Shown here piece by piece: positions 1 through 9,795 of a stretch of 64,000 bases of DNA (position 1 is its first letter; every line of letters starts with the position of its first letter). The position numbers and the translations under genes are program-made. This stretch comes from Rhynchopus euleeides (lineage: Eukaryota > Euglenozoa > Diplonemea > Diplonemida > Diplonemidae): NCBI GenBank assembly GCA_963210315.1, contig OY723240.1, forward strand, positions 930,001 through 994,000, in the 5' to 3' direction. A model generated the notes under the pieces. It had not been told where the DNA came from and did not search any database. It worked only from the letters and a program-made list of their open reading frames with translations.

Positions 1-314
1 TCATGTGTCGTATGTATGTGGATGCAGAAGTGGGAGCAAGGCGATCTTGTGAGGTGATATCAACGGGACATGACTCGTCTCTTTGCTGCATCGCATCCTG
101 GGCTTGTTGGGTCACCTCAAACATTGAAAGCACACCCCCAAAAATACCCCCCAAAAAAAAGTGCCCCCCAAAATAAAAAACGACTCCCTACCCCGTATTT
201 CGTAGTTCTTTCGTACGGTATGTACGGGATTTCAGGTACACCAACAGTTCCGGACTACTTTTTGTTGAGCGCACACTTGCTGTCTCAAGGCTGTGTTGAG
301 GCCCAATGAAGTGG
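1..314. other. unassigned left edge
   Basis: No supported gene or RNA was seen. The stretch is C- and A-rich around 130-185 and runs into the first copy of repeat R1. Confidence 0.5.
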
Positions 315-840
315 CAGATCACCACAAATGCACAACTCAGCATCAAACAAAACCTGCTTAACCAGAGTCGCTGAGTTTCAGGAGGTCGGGAGGGGGTGTG
401 GGCAGGGATCCGATGATCGCTGCTTGGTGTGTGCGGATGGCCAGTTTCTGCGCGACACCAAGGCACGCGATCGATATCAGACAGGCAGGTGGGGACGGCA
501 GGTTCCAACCGACAGGGAAGCGAGAAGGGAGGGAGGGGAGGAAGGGAGGGAGGGAGGGAAGAGGGGCGGATTCCCCAAGGGGAGATGTTGTGTGAAACGC
601 ACACATCGATCTGAATGAGGTGGGATGCGGCTCTGCAATAGCAGGCACTGCGACGCGTAGCCAATCCCACCTGCTTGCTCCGTGTTCCATTTCGTCCCAC
701 GTTGCATGAGGGTAAAGAAAATGGTACGCTGTTCGATGCACATCGGCCTGTTGATCATTGCGGCACTGCGCGTGCCGCCTGATTAGTTTGTTCCATTTCC
801 TACGGCGCAATCAAAAAGAGAAACGGAGAAAATGCTAAAA
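315..840. repeat. Repeat R1, copy a
   Basis: This block recurs almost unchanged at 7049-7637 and 15357-15950. It includes a GA-rich tract near 520-565 (GGGAGGGAGGGA). Open frames cross it on both strands, but they are out of register between copies and look non-coding. Compared with the other two copies it lacks about 77 bp containing a long G run. The copy lies downstream (3') of protease copy 1, which is on the minus strand. Confidence 0.85.
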
Positions 841-1128
841 AATTGCGTCTGCAAATCAGTAAGGGGAGAGAAGAACCGGCGGTCATTCGTCGATCGTGAG
901 AACACCCCACACGCCTGCTGCGGGTGTGGTATGTCCTGCATGATCTGCTTCTGCGCTGTTAGCACAACTCCAACAATAAAAAAGCTATTTTCTGCACCCC
1001 TCCATGAAAACCATCCTGGCTGATAAAAGTGCGGTTGTACCTGATGAGTGCAGTGCACGAAACGCCTCCTCAAACAGATGCTGGCACATTTGGTATCACA
1101 TCTTCGAAATCAAGAAGAATGCCAGAGC
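841..1128. other. 3' flank of protease copy 1
   Basis: From about 974 to 1018 it carries a fragment of repeat R2 (AATAAAAA, then TTTTCTGCACCCCTCC). From about 1014 onward it matches the flank of the second protease copy (16772-16887), so it belongs to the duplicated unit and is probably 3'UTR or downstream sequence. No gene seen. Confidence 0.5.
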
Positions 1129-2106
1129 TCACAGCCCGGTGATGTCCCACACAAGCAGCTGGCCGTCGTGGCCTGCCGTGGCCACACGTGTGCCCTTGGG
1201 GGAGAAGCTCAGGCGGCGCACACCTCCCGCGTGCCCCACAAGCTCGGCCACCTCTGCCCCACTGCTGGTGCCCCACACCACCACCGGGCCCACCCCGACA
1301 GCGGCAACGAGGCGCCCGTCGAGCGAGTGCTGCACGTCCAAGACGAATCCAGACCCGTGCACCAGCCGCAGCCGTTCACTGCTGCTGCTGTTCGCACCCG
1401 CCCACAGCCCCACACGCACCGTCCCGTCGTCCATCCCACGCGCAAGCTCGTCTCCGTTCGGCGAGAAGGACAGCGCCGTCACATACGCCCCAACAGACAC
1501 CACCGCCGCCTCCTGCTGCCCGTTGTCCAGGGCGAAGATGCGCACGGCCTCCCCAGCCTCGCCTTGCACAGTCGCCACCAGTGCTGCCCCGCCAGCACCA
1601 GCACCAGCAGGTGCAAACGCAAGGTCACGCACGTGCCTGGGAAGCACCAGCTCCGGCCGCATACCCGCAACAGCGTCGTGCACGCGGGCCACGTCCTCCC
1701 CCACCCCGCCGGCCAGAAGCAGACGCCCGTCCGGCGAGAACCGCACACGCCGCACAGGTGCCGCCGCCACATTCCCCTGCTCCAGCTCCAGCAGCACCGC
1801 CCCAGTCGTGGCATCGCACACAACAACACGCCCACCGGCACCGCCCACTGCGACACGCGCTCCGTCCGGCGAGAAGGACACGTCGTGTGCGGCAAAGCCA
1901 CCGCACGCGAGCGACCGCAGCTGTGCCCCAGTCGCAGCGTTGAACACGCGCACCACCCCGTCGGCCCCGCCTGCCACGATCTCCGTCCCGTTGGGCGAGT
2001 GTGCCACGCTCAGCACGCTGCCCGTGTGCAGGATGCGCAGCACGCACCGCCGCGACGTACCCGCACCGCACGCACCAGCGGCCGTATCAGGGACTTCGCA
2101 GGATTG

Positions 2107-2530
2107 AGGTGCAGGTGTTGCAGGTGAAGGCGTGTGAGGTGCAGGTGTCAGCGGTGCAGGCGTTGGAGGCGCAGGTGTCGGAGGTGAAGGCGTTGGAGGT
2201 GCGGGTGTCGGGGGTGAAGGTGTTGGAGGCGCAGGTGTCAGAGGTGCGGGTGTTGCAGGTGTCGGTGTTGCAGGTGCGGGTGTCAGAGGTGCAGGTGTTG
2301 CAGGTGAAGGCGTGTGAGGTGCAGGTGTCAGCGGTGCAGGTGTCGGGGGTGAAGGCGTTGGAGGCGCAGGCGTCACGGGTGCAGGTGTCAGCGGTGCAGA
2401 TGTGAGCGGTGCAGGCGTTGGAGGCGCAGGCGTCACAGGTGCAAGGGTCGGGGGTGCAGATGTGAGCGGTGCAGACGTTGGAGGTGCAGGTGTCGGGGGA
2501 GCAGGCGTAGGTGGCGAAGGAGTATCCGGT
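2107..2530. repeat. Thr/Pro-codon minisatellite, copy 1
   Basis: Short imperfect tandem repeats (GGTGCAGGTGTCGG and variants), read on the minus strand as TPAP/TPSP units that link the LamG-like and WD40 parts. Unit order and number differ from copy 2 at 17866-18300, as expected of a length-variable coding minisatellite. Confidence 0.8.
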
Positions 2531-3775
2531 GCGGCGGTTGTCTCCAAGCAGGTGAGTTTGAACTCGTCCAGATAGCCGTAGCCGAAGTACACCACCTGAT
2601 CCAGACCTGTGCAGCTTCCTGAAAAGCTGCCTCCCACGACCTCCGTTTTGCCGTCGATGCTGAAACCCAGCTTCTGTGTGCTCCAGTCAATCGTCAGCTC
2701 GAAGAAGGAGTACGTGTTCGCAGTTGCGGCGGCACTCGTGAAACGGCTGTCCGCGATCACTTCCCCGACTGGACCTGGAGCCGGAAGCAGAGCTGCCCAC
2801 CCTGGCGGAAGGACAGTGTCGGTGTGCCAGCGCCCTCCGGTGCCATGTAGAAGCTGATTGTCTTCGGCTGCAAGTCCTCCAGCAGCGACAACTGCGCCTG
2901 CCCATAGCCCTCGTCCGGGGCGACACCGATGAGGAAGGCACCCGCACCCACAGCCACAAGAGACGACTGCTGCCTCACACCCACACCGATAGGTGACCAC
3001 ATCCCCAGGTTCGCGTCGAAGTTGTCGAAGTAGTTCGTGGGGCATGTGGCCAGCCCCTGGCACTCCTGCCCGCCGTATCCGGAGTTGCACTGGCACGGCT
3101 GCAGCGGATTGTCGACACACGTCCCGCGCCCGCTGCACACATTCGGGTCCGTCGACGCAAGCCCAAAGCACACAATGCTGGAGGCTGCCACCTCCACCTT
3201 CACAGAGCACGTCGCAGACACCCCCTCACTCGAGAAGGTTGTGCTGATGGCGAAGGTCTTCCCCGCCTCGCTCGAAGCAGGTGTGAAGGTCACAAGTGAC
3301 GTCGCCGTGTCTGACGTCGTCGCACCGTCAGCCACTGTCGCCACGCGCATGGATGAAGGTGCGTCCGTCCCTGTGTACGTCACCGTCAAGGCTGACGAGT
3401 ACACCGCGTTGAACTCCACGCCCCACCCCTTCGAGTGCGGGATCAGGTGCGTCCGCCCCGCGTCCTGCGACGTGATGCAGCGGGGCTTAGTGAAGGCTGC
3501 CTTGCAGTCGTTGTACATGAAGTGGATCCCCTCCACGTCACCCGCAGACAGCCCCTCGCGCTGCCCGATCGCCATGGGCGACACAATCGTCGGCTTCGAC
3601 CCGAACTTGAACGCGGTGGCGCCGTAGTGCATGATGCTCGTGTAGTCGTACGCCCCGATGGAACGCCCCGAGGAACCCGTCTTTTCAAAGTTCGCTTCCA
3701 TCCCCGCCTTGACCTGCGAGTAGTCGATGTACACAAAGTCGTCACGGTCGTTCCGCGCCTGTTCGTGTCCAAGAC

Positions 3776-5586
3776 CTAGCGAGTGCCCTTATTCAACTTT
3801 ACGTGGCGAGCGGCAAAGGTGACGACCAGTGGGCCCAGCGCCACGCATGCCCAGACACTGAACCCAAACAGTGGCTACACACGATTCCCACACACGGTTG
3901 TCTGCGGTGAGGAAAAGAGACACCCTTAGGTCTCTGCAAAAACCTGCCGCTGGTTAGCAACCTGGGGCGCCACCCCCTAAAGTGTGAGGAGACCCGGTGG
4001 CTCAAGAAGGGTTTCCGGATCCCACGCGGAGTGAGGGTAACTAGCTAGTCTTTACCCATGGGAAGACATTGTGTGTAATGCACTCCTACGTTTTTCCAAC
4101 CTTTTCGGACTTTCATCCCGTCCCCCCACGTAGTGCGAGTCCTATACGCGTCCCGAACGTACTAGGGCCACTCCCACCTGTACGTTACACTGTGTGAAAC
4201 AGAGACGCAACTGCGGTGGTCTGACCTCCGTCTATGACAGAAGGGAGGCGGGCTACTCCGGCCCGGAAGCCCGCGCAGGGGGTCGCCGTGGAGGACACAG
4301 GACGAGGGGCGCCCGGCCCCCATTGGAGGTCTTGGGATCTCGGTTCTTTGGGCTCAGGGTTCCCCCTTCATAGACCAGGTCACCACCCCGGCTATTCCGG
4401 CTCCATGCACAAGGCATTTCAGCACCGAGGTAACCACCCCACCGCTGACTCTGTTCACCCCCCGCGCAGTGCAATGCGAGGGGATTAGCAGGGGCGCCAC
4501 GTGCAGGCGTCAGGCGGCTTTAACCCCCCAAGACCTAGCGAGTGCCCTGAGTCGGTTGTTACGTGGTCAGCGGCGATGGTGACGACCACCGGTCCCTGCG
4601 CCACGCGTGAACAAACACTGAACCCAAGCAGTGCCTGTCACGATTCCCACACACGGTTGTCTGCGGTGAGGAAAAGAGACGCCGTAGCGTCTCTGGAAAA
4701 ACCTGCCGCTGGTTAGCAACCTGGGGTGCCACCCCCCTAAGTGTGGGGAGACCCGGTGGCTCATGGTGAGTATCCGGAAGTCCCACGCGGAGTGAGGGCA
4801 ATTGGCTAGTTTTGAACGATTTTGAACGATTTTTGGCCGTGCTCGTCGCGTCCCCCGGTGAGGGGGGACGCTGTTTCGTGTTCTCCTTGCCGCACGGAGG
4901 CATTGCCTTACGTCGCCTCTTCCTCTTTTCCTTTATGGGCGGGTTAGTCTGGCTCAGAGGGCGGGACCGTGCTGATATGCACAGTGACGACTCTCCCTTT
5001 TTTTGTTGTGCCCGCCTCCTGCCGAGTCGTGGCTGCTGCCTCTCAGACTGGGGGCGGGCGGTCGCCGACGCTGACGCGCCTGGCGGCCGTTTTTACCCTT
5101 TGGGAAGACACTTTGGGTAGTGCACTCCTACGTTTTTCCATCCCTTTCGGACTTCGTCCTGTCCCCCACAATTGCGAGTCCTCATCACGCACCGTGACTT
5201 ACTGGACCAATCCCCCCAGTACGGTTGGATTACACTGGTTGTCCTGTAAAGTCGGACTCAGACACGCATCGGCGGGGGTCAAACCCAGCTCATCGAGCTC
5301 GGATGGATCTTCGTCACGGCTCCGTGGAGGGCAGTCGCTGCGGATGACAGGACGAGGGCGCGCCCGGCCCCCAGTGGAGGTCTTGGGATCTCGGTTCTTT
5401 GGGCTCAGGGTTCCCCCTTCATAGGCCAGGTCACCACCCCGGCTATTTCGGCTCCATGTATAAGACATTTCAGCACCGAGGTAGCCACCCCACCGCTGAC
5501 TCTGTTCACCCCCCGCGCAGTGCAATGCGAGGGGATTAGCAGGGGGCGCCACGTGCAGGCGTCAGGCGGCTTTAACCCCCCAAGAC
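3776..5586 (-). mobile_element. Intron of copy 1 made of two introner-like units
   Basis: The 1811-nt GT-AG intron lies within the codon for the Gly of the HExxHxxGxxH motif. It is bounded by 20-bp direct repeats (CCAAGACCTAGCGAGTGCCC at 3769-3788 and 5580-5599), with a third copy at 4528-4547 splitting it into unit A (3776-4534, 759 nt) and unit B (4535-5586, 1052 nt). Each repeat contains CTAG/GT on the minus strand, so the duplicated target itself supplies the donor GT and the acceptor AG. A and B match each other at both ends; B has extra sequence in the middle. Copy 2 holds only an A-type unit. This is the arrangement expected of a mobile intron-forming element. No protein domain was recognised in it. 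Confidence 0.75.
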
Positions 5587-6079
5587 CTAGCGAGTGCCCG
5601 ATCTCGTGGATCGTTGCCCCGATGCTACAGTCGCGGTTGAGGTTGATCTGGTTGAAGGACCAGTACGACCTCCCCACAGGGGAGTTGCACCGGCTGTTGT
5701 CGGAGATGAACATGATGTGGTTTGTCGGGCATGCAGCCTTCGAACCGCAATTCGTGAAGCGCACGCACGTCTTCGCCTCCCAGTGGGCGATCGCCTGCAC
5801 CACCATCACCTCGTCTGCGGCCAGTGCGTACGATGCGGGGTTTTCCGGGTTTGTGCCCGACGTCTCGATGAAGTAGGGCACCTTCCCCTCAGGCCACAGG
5901 AACCTCGGGTCGTTGATCCCTGCATTGCTCAGCACCGTCCCGTCACGCCCCTTCGGCATCTGGATGTCCCCCTGCACGATGGTGTACTCAGCCTCACGAG
6001 CGGGCATCCCCACCGCCCAGCTGGGTGTGCCTGCCGCACACACCAGGGCAGCCAACAGCCCACGCACAGGTGACGCCAT

Positions 6080-6918
6080 CGTGACCGGCACTGCTGCCAC
6101 TGGCACTGGCAAGGTGGCAGCTGGAAAAAAGTCTGGGTTTGGTGATGTGTTGTATGGGAACTTCTACCAGGTGAGTGGATGGCTTACAGAGTCTCTGATG
6201 GGGCTTGTCGATGGCTTCTAGGACATGCCGACCTGTGGGGGTTGTGGGGGGGAGGTGGGGTGGGCATGGCCTGGGGTGTGGGGAACGGAAGAGCATTGCG
6301 ACATGGCAGGGGTTTTTTTTACTTCGAAGACATTGCAAGATGTTATAGGAAATTTTTAGGATCTGTTTTGGGGAGGCCTTCCGCGATCTACACTCCTCAC
6401 ACCACCACACCTTCATCAGCCAGGAAATTTGTGTATTTCGGTACAAGAGTTTTTTCATTGAGGCTTCACAGCAAATCAGACGTCCTTCGCCGCCTTTTCT
6501 TGCAAAGCCAGGGTTGGGTGCCTGTGTTCAAAGAAAACAGGGTGTGATCGAGATGGTGGAAGCGATCAACAAGTACAACCACTCTTTCTGAGATCTCAGA
6601 TTTTTACCTCACCCATTTTTTCCCTTTTCTATCCTCCTACACAAACAGACTCAACAATTTCCTCGGGGCGTGCAGGGTTTGCAAAGGTCGGCACACGGTG
6701 GAGGCAGAGGGCAGGGTGGGGTCCGGGGGGAGGGAGGGGGTTCGTATCCCTGTTGGTACGGGCATGCTTCTTGGGTTGCTTCAACAGTCACCCCAGCTCG
6801 TCTCGATCTGTCGCACTGGGCCCTTGTATTTTGTTGCAGCTATAATGATCTTCTTTTTGTTGCAAGCCAGTGTACCCACCCTCCCCCCGCCTTGCGCGAA
6901 GCACCCTGCCCAGCTGCA
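6080..6918. other. 5' flank of protease copy 1
   Basis: Upstream of the minus-strand ATG there is a pyrimidine tract and CAG (TTTTTTCCAG ending at 6121), a plausible cis- or trans-splice acceptor. The segment around 6160-6200 matches 21068-21110 upstream of copy 2. The rest (G-rich at 6240-6290 and 6700-6745) shows no supported gene. Confidence 0.4.
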
Positions 6919-7637
6919 AAAAGAAAAAGCGTCGCAACCCCTTCATTTGATCAAATTGATGCGCTGACACTCCCGCATGTTTTTTTGTTGCGAAAAAGGT
7001 TCGAGATGACACACAGAACGGAACCTGTGTGACAAATGACGCCCAGATCACCACAAATGCACAACTCAGCCTCAAACAAAACCTGTTTAACCAGAGTCGC
7101 TGAGTTTCGGGAGGTCGGGAGGGGGTGTGGGCAGGGATCCGATGATCGCTGCTTGGTGTGTGCGGATGGCCAGTTTCTGCGCGACACCAAGGCACGCGAG
7201 CGATATCAGACAGGCGGGTGGGGACGGCAGGTTCCAACCGACAGGGAAGTGAGAAGTGAGAGGGGGGGAGAGGGAGGGAGGGAGGGAAGAGGGGCGGATT
7301 CCCCAAGGGGGGTTGTTGTGTGAAACGCACACATCGATCTGAATGAGGTGGGATGCGGCTCTGCAATAGCAGGCACTGCGCCGCGTAGCCAATCCCACCT
7401 GCTTGCTCCGTGTTCCATTTCCTCCCACGTTGCATGAGGGTAAAGAAAATGGTACGCTGTTCGATGCACATCATTCAACAAGGCTCCGCTGAGGGAGGGG
7501 GGGGGGGGGGCGGGGTGGGGGTTTGTGATGAAACACGCACACCTCGGTCTGTTGATAATTGCGGCACTGCGCGTGCCGTCTGATTAGTTTGTTCCATTTC
7601 CTACGGCGCAATCAAAAAGGGAAACGGAGAAAATGCT
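6919..7637. repeat. Duplicated block with R1 copy b
   Basis: It matches 15230-15950 almost base for base, comprising a unique left part followed by R1 (7049 onward). The block resumes at 9009 after an inserted element. No gene supported. Confidence 0.85.
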
Positions 7638-8423
7638 AAACCCCCCTCACACCTATTGTTTACCTACAGCTATTGTTTACATAAAATTATTTACATGTAT
7701 TGTTTACATACGATTATTATTTACATGTAATTATTTTTTTTTTGGTTTTTCGAAAATTTTTTGAAGGTGTTCTAAAGGGCCAGACTTGGTACCTCGGTCA
7801 CCAAAGTGACCCCACCACGATCCGCATGGATTCCAAACAATGCAATGGAGAGTTTTTTTTTGTCGGCAGCCAACTGCCTCCCGGCCCCCCTCGGCCAAGT
7901 GGCTTGTTTTCCTTAGAGCATTGTTGCTCAGAGCCCGTAGAACTGCCAACACTATCGACACATGTCACTGAACACGGCGGAATGGGACCTTCGCTGCATG
8001 AGGCGCAGGCACTGGAATCCAATGTCACCCCCCCCAGGCGGCCCTGGAGGGGTGTGACCTACACTAACTACCACCCCGTGGCTATGTCACCTAAAAAAGG
8101 TGTGTTTATGTCACCCCCTCCCGATTTTTGCACCTGTGGGGTGACATATACACGGGGGGGGTGGTACAGGGGTGGAGCTTGGGGGTTTTTTCGGGTCAGC
8201 TGACCTGATTTTCTGCAGGCCCTCACAAAAAATCAGGTCAGGGGTAAAAAGAAAAAAAAATATAGATTTTCGGGAAACCGGAAAAGTTGGCTCCTCGCCT
8301 TGGGGTCTCAAGGTGACCAGGAGGCGTTTCGTGAGCAAAGTGACCCCAGCGACATGAGCACAGGCCTCAAACAGTCACAATAGAGGACAAATGAAGCTGC
8401 CCAACCCGTACCGTGCAACAGAC

Positions 8424-8479
8424 GTTTACTACCGTGGCCTCCGGCGGCTGGGGGCTCCGCCCCCCAGACCCCCCTGTGG
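8424..8479 (+). repeat. Dispersed GC-hairpin repeat, copy 1
   Basis: The core GGCCTCCGGCGGCTGGGGGC is followed by TCCGCCCCCCAGACCCCCC; CTGGGGG pairs with CCCCCAG. Other copies are at 8590, 33221, 43135, 43305 and 55373. Confidence 0.8.
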
Positions 8480-8589
8480 CATGTGCCTGTCTTGTACCCA
8501 AGCCCTTTACATCAGGGAATGGAGTACAGACCGGATATCCTCAGGAGGACGCAGCCAACTCACACAGAATCCGTACGCCCGCAAGTCAC

Positions 8590-8650
8590 AGATGTTCACT
8601 ACCGTGGCCTCCGGCGGCTGGGGGCTCCGCCCCCCAGACCCCCCCTATGG
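8590..8650 (+). repeat. Dispersed GC-hairpin repeat, copy 2
   Basis: Same core as the copy at 8424, in a tandem unit of about 170 bp. The sequence before it (GACGCAGCCAACTCACACAG) is also present, inverted, at 43190-43240, so the repeated segment is larger than the hairpin. Confidence 0.8.
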
Positions 8651-9008
8651 CATGTGTTTGTCTTGTAACCAAGTCCTTGCGCGTCCGGGGCTGCATATCA
8701 GTCCGGTACCCTCGCGGGAGGCTGGGCCCGAGCACTGATCTCTGAGACGAACCGGGGGGGAACCCATTCAGTGAGAAAAAATTGGCTGACCCGATCTGAC
8801 CCGATCCAGCCCGCAACCCCATATTTCAAGCTCCACCCCTGGGGTGGTAGGTAAAGGTGCAAAAAAAAAACGCATAAATACGTAAACAATATGTGTGTAA
8901 AAAATTATTTACATGTATTGTTTACATGGAATATTATTTACAGCTATTATTTACATGCACATTTACTATTTACATAAAGCTAGGTAAACAATAGCTGTGA
9001 CCCCCGTT

Positions 9009-9253
9009 TACAATAAAAAGGCCATTTTCTGCACCCCTCCATGAAAACCATCACGTCGGGTTCATATACTGTAATAGTATGGACGAGGCTCTTTAGATGC
9101 TACACGCTGAACTATCACAGAGGGTCAGCAAAGCGATACCCACACGGAGTCAAGCAACAGTCAGGTGATGCAGACAGTTGCCTGAACATATTCATGAGAC
9201 AGCTTGCACAGTGCATCGTAAACACACAACCTGTCAGAAGTACAGGAGTGTCT
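9009..9253. repeat. Repeat R2, copy a
   Basis: It matches 15951-16193 and continues the duplicated block after the TA element. It begins CAATAAAAAGGCCATTTTCT, of which a variant fragment occurs at 974-1018. No gene supported. Confidence 0.85.
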
Positions 9254-9375
9254 CCCCGTTGAGAAAATGAGGCCTCCCTCCGGAAAGGGAAACGCTGCCA
9301 AAAAAAATGGGGGATGGGGGGTGGGCGGGACTTTTATTACTGTTTTTTCTTCTTGCAAAACAAAACGATTTTTAA

Positions 9376-9435
9376 AAAATACTACGAGAAACACTTGGCC
9401 TCTATGCTGTGAGTGTTGCATTGGACGCTTCCACC
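9376..9435. repeat. 60-bp direct repeat, left copy
   Basis: Identical to 9736-9795 (starts AAAATACTACGAGAAACACT). The two copies bracket repeat R3a. Confidence 0.85.
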
Positions 9436-9488
9436 TGTTGAACGGGCTCCACCTCTTGCACTTTGAAAAAAACCCCCCCCCCATATTT

Positions 9489-9739
9489 TTTTTTGATTTG
9501 ACAACTCCGGTTTGGTGTACCTCGATGAGCTTACCTTACCTTGTCGTCGGACACAACATATCATCGTTGTCCCAAACCCCGTAACCCACGTGAAGTGGAT
9601 CATCTGAAGTGCAGAATGAGGTGGAGCAGGTGGAGCACGAAACATAAGTAAACCATAGCAAGAGAGGCCAGCAGCAGTCCCGAGTCCATCGCGTTCCTCG
9701 TAGCATTTCCCGTACCACACAGGTGTGTTATGTGCAAAA
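9489..9739. repeat. Repeat R3, copy a (251 bp)
   Basis: Essentially identical to 14983-15233. It is bracketed by the 60-bp direct repeats at 9376-9435 and 9736-9795. No coding potential recognised. Confidence 0.85.
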
Positions 9740-9795
9740 TACTACGAGAAACACTTGGCCTCTATGCTGTGAGTGTTGCATTGGACGCTTCCACC
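9736..9795. repeat. 60-bp direct repeat, right copy
   Basis: Identical to 9376-9435, 360 bp away. It could be a trace of unequal exchange or of insertion of R3. Confidence 0.85.

Larger units (their letters stand above)
1129..6079 (-). pseudogene. Astacin-WD40 secreted protease, copy 1 (frameshifted)
   Basis: Near-identical duplicate of the gene at 16888-20802. Exon 1 (6079-5587) starts MASPVRGLLAALVC, a signal peptide, and ends inside the zinc motif; exon 2 (3775-1129) restores HEIGHSLGLGHE across the junction. Exon 2 carries the astacin Met-turn (SIMHY), an Ig-like stretch, an EGF module, a LamG-like domain, a Thr/Pro-rich tract and a WD40 propeller. Compared with copy 2, one base is missing at about 2757, so the frame reaches TGA after QSGK (stop at 2757-2759); the LamG remainder and WD40 part continue in another frame to 1129. 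No other break was seen, so this is either a very young pseudogene or a sequence error. As read, it would make a shorter secreted astacin-Ig-EGF protein without the propeller. Confidence 0.8.
7639..9008. mobile_element. 1.37-kb TA-flanked terminal-inverted-repeat element
   Basis: It is flanked by TA at 7637-7638 and 9009-9010. The duplicated block at 15949-15950 has a single TA and no insert, which gives the empty site. Both ends start AAC, then five Cs at one end or five Gs at the other, then TCACA and CTATTGTTTACCTA, an inverted repeat of about 28 bp. Internally there are many TTTACATG/TATTGTTTAC motifs and two copies of the dispersed GC-hairpin repeat. No transposase frame was seen, so it is probably non-autonomous. 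A TA duplication fits Tc1/mariner-type enzymes, but the family is unproven. Confidence 0.8.

Noticed and set aside
315-840. Protein gene in repeat R1
   Set aside because: Frames differ in length and register between the three copies and no domain is visible.
1129-3210. Single 693-residue protein read from 3210
   Set aside because: The first 150 codons are the wrong frame of the protease exon; only the part after the frameshift matches copy 2.
3776-4534. Group I or group II self-splicing intron
   Set aside because: An AGACTA box is present, but no matching P3-P7 pairing, guide sequence or domain V was found; direct repeats with GT-AG fit an introner-like unit better.
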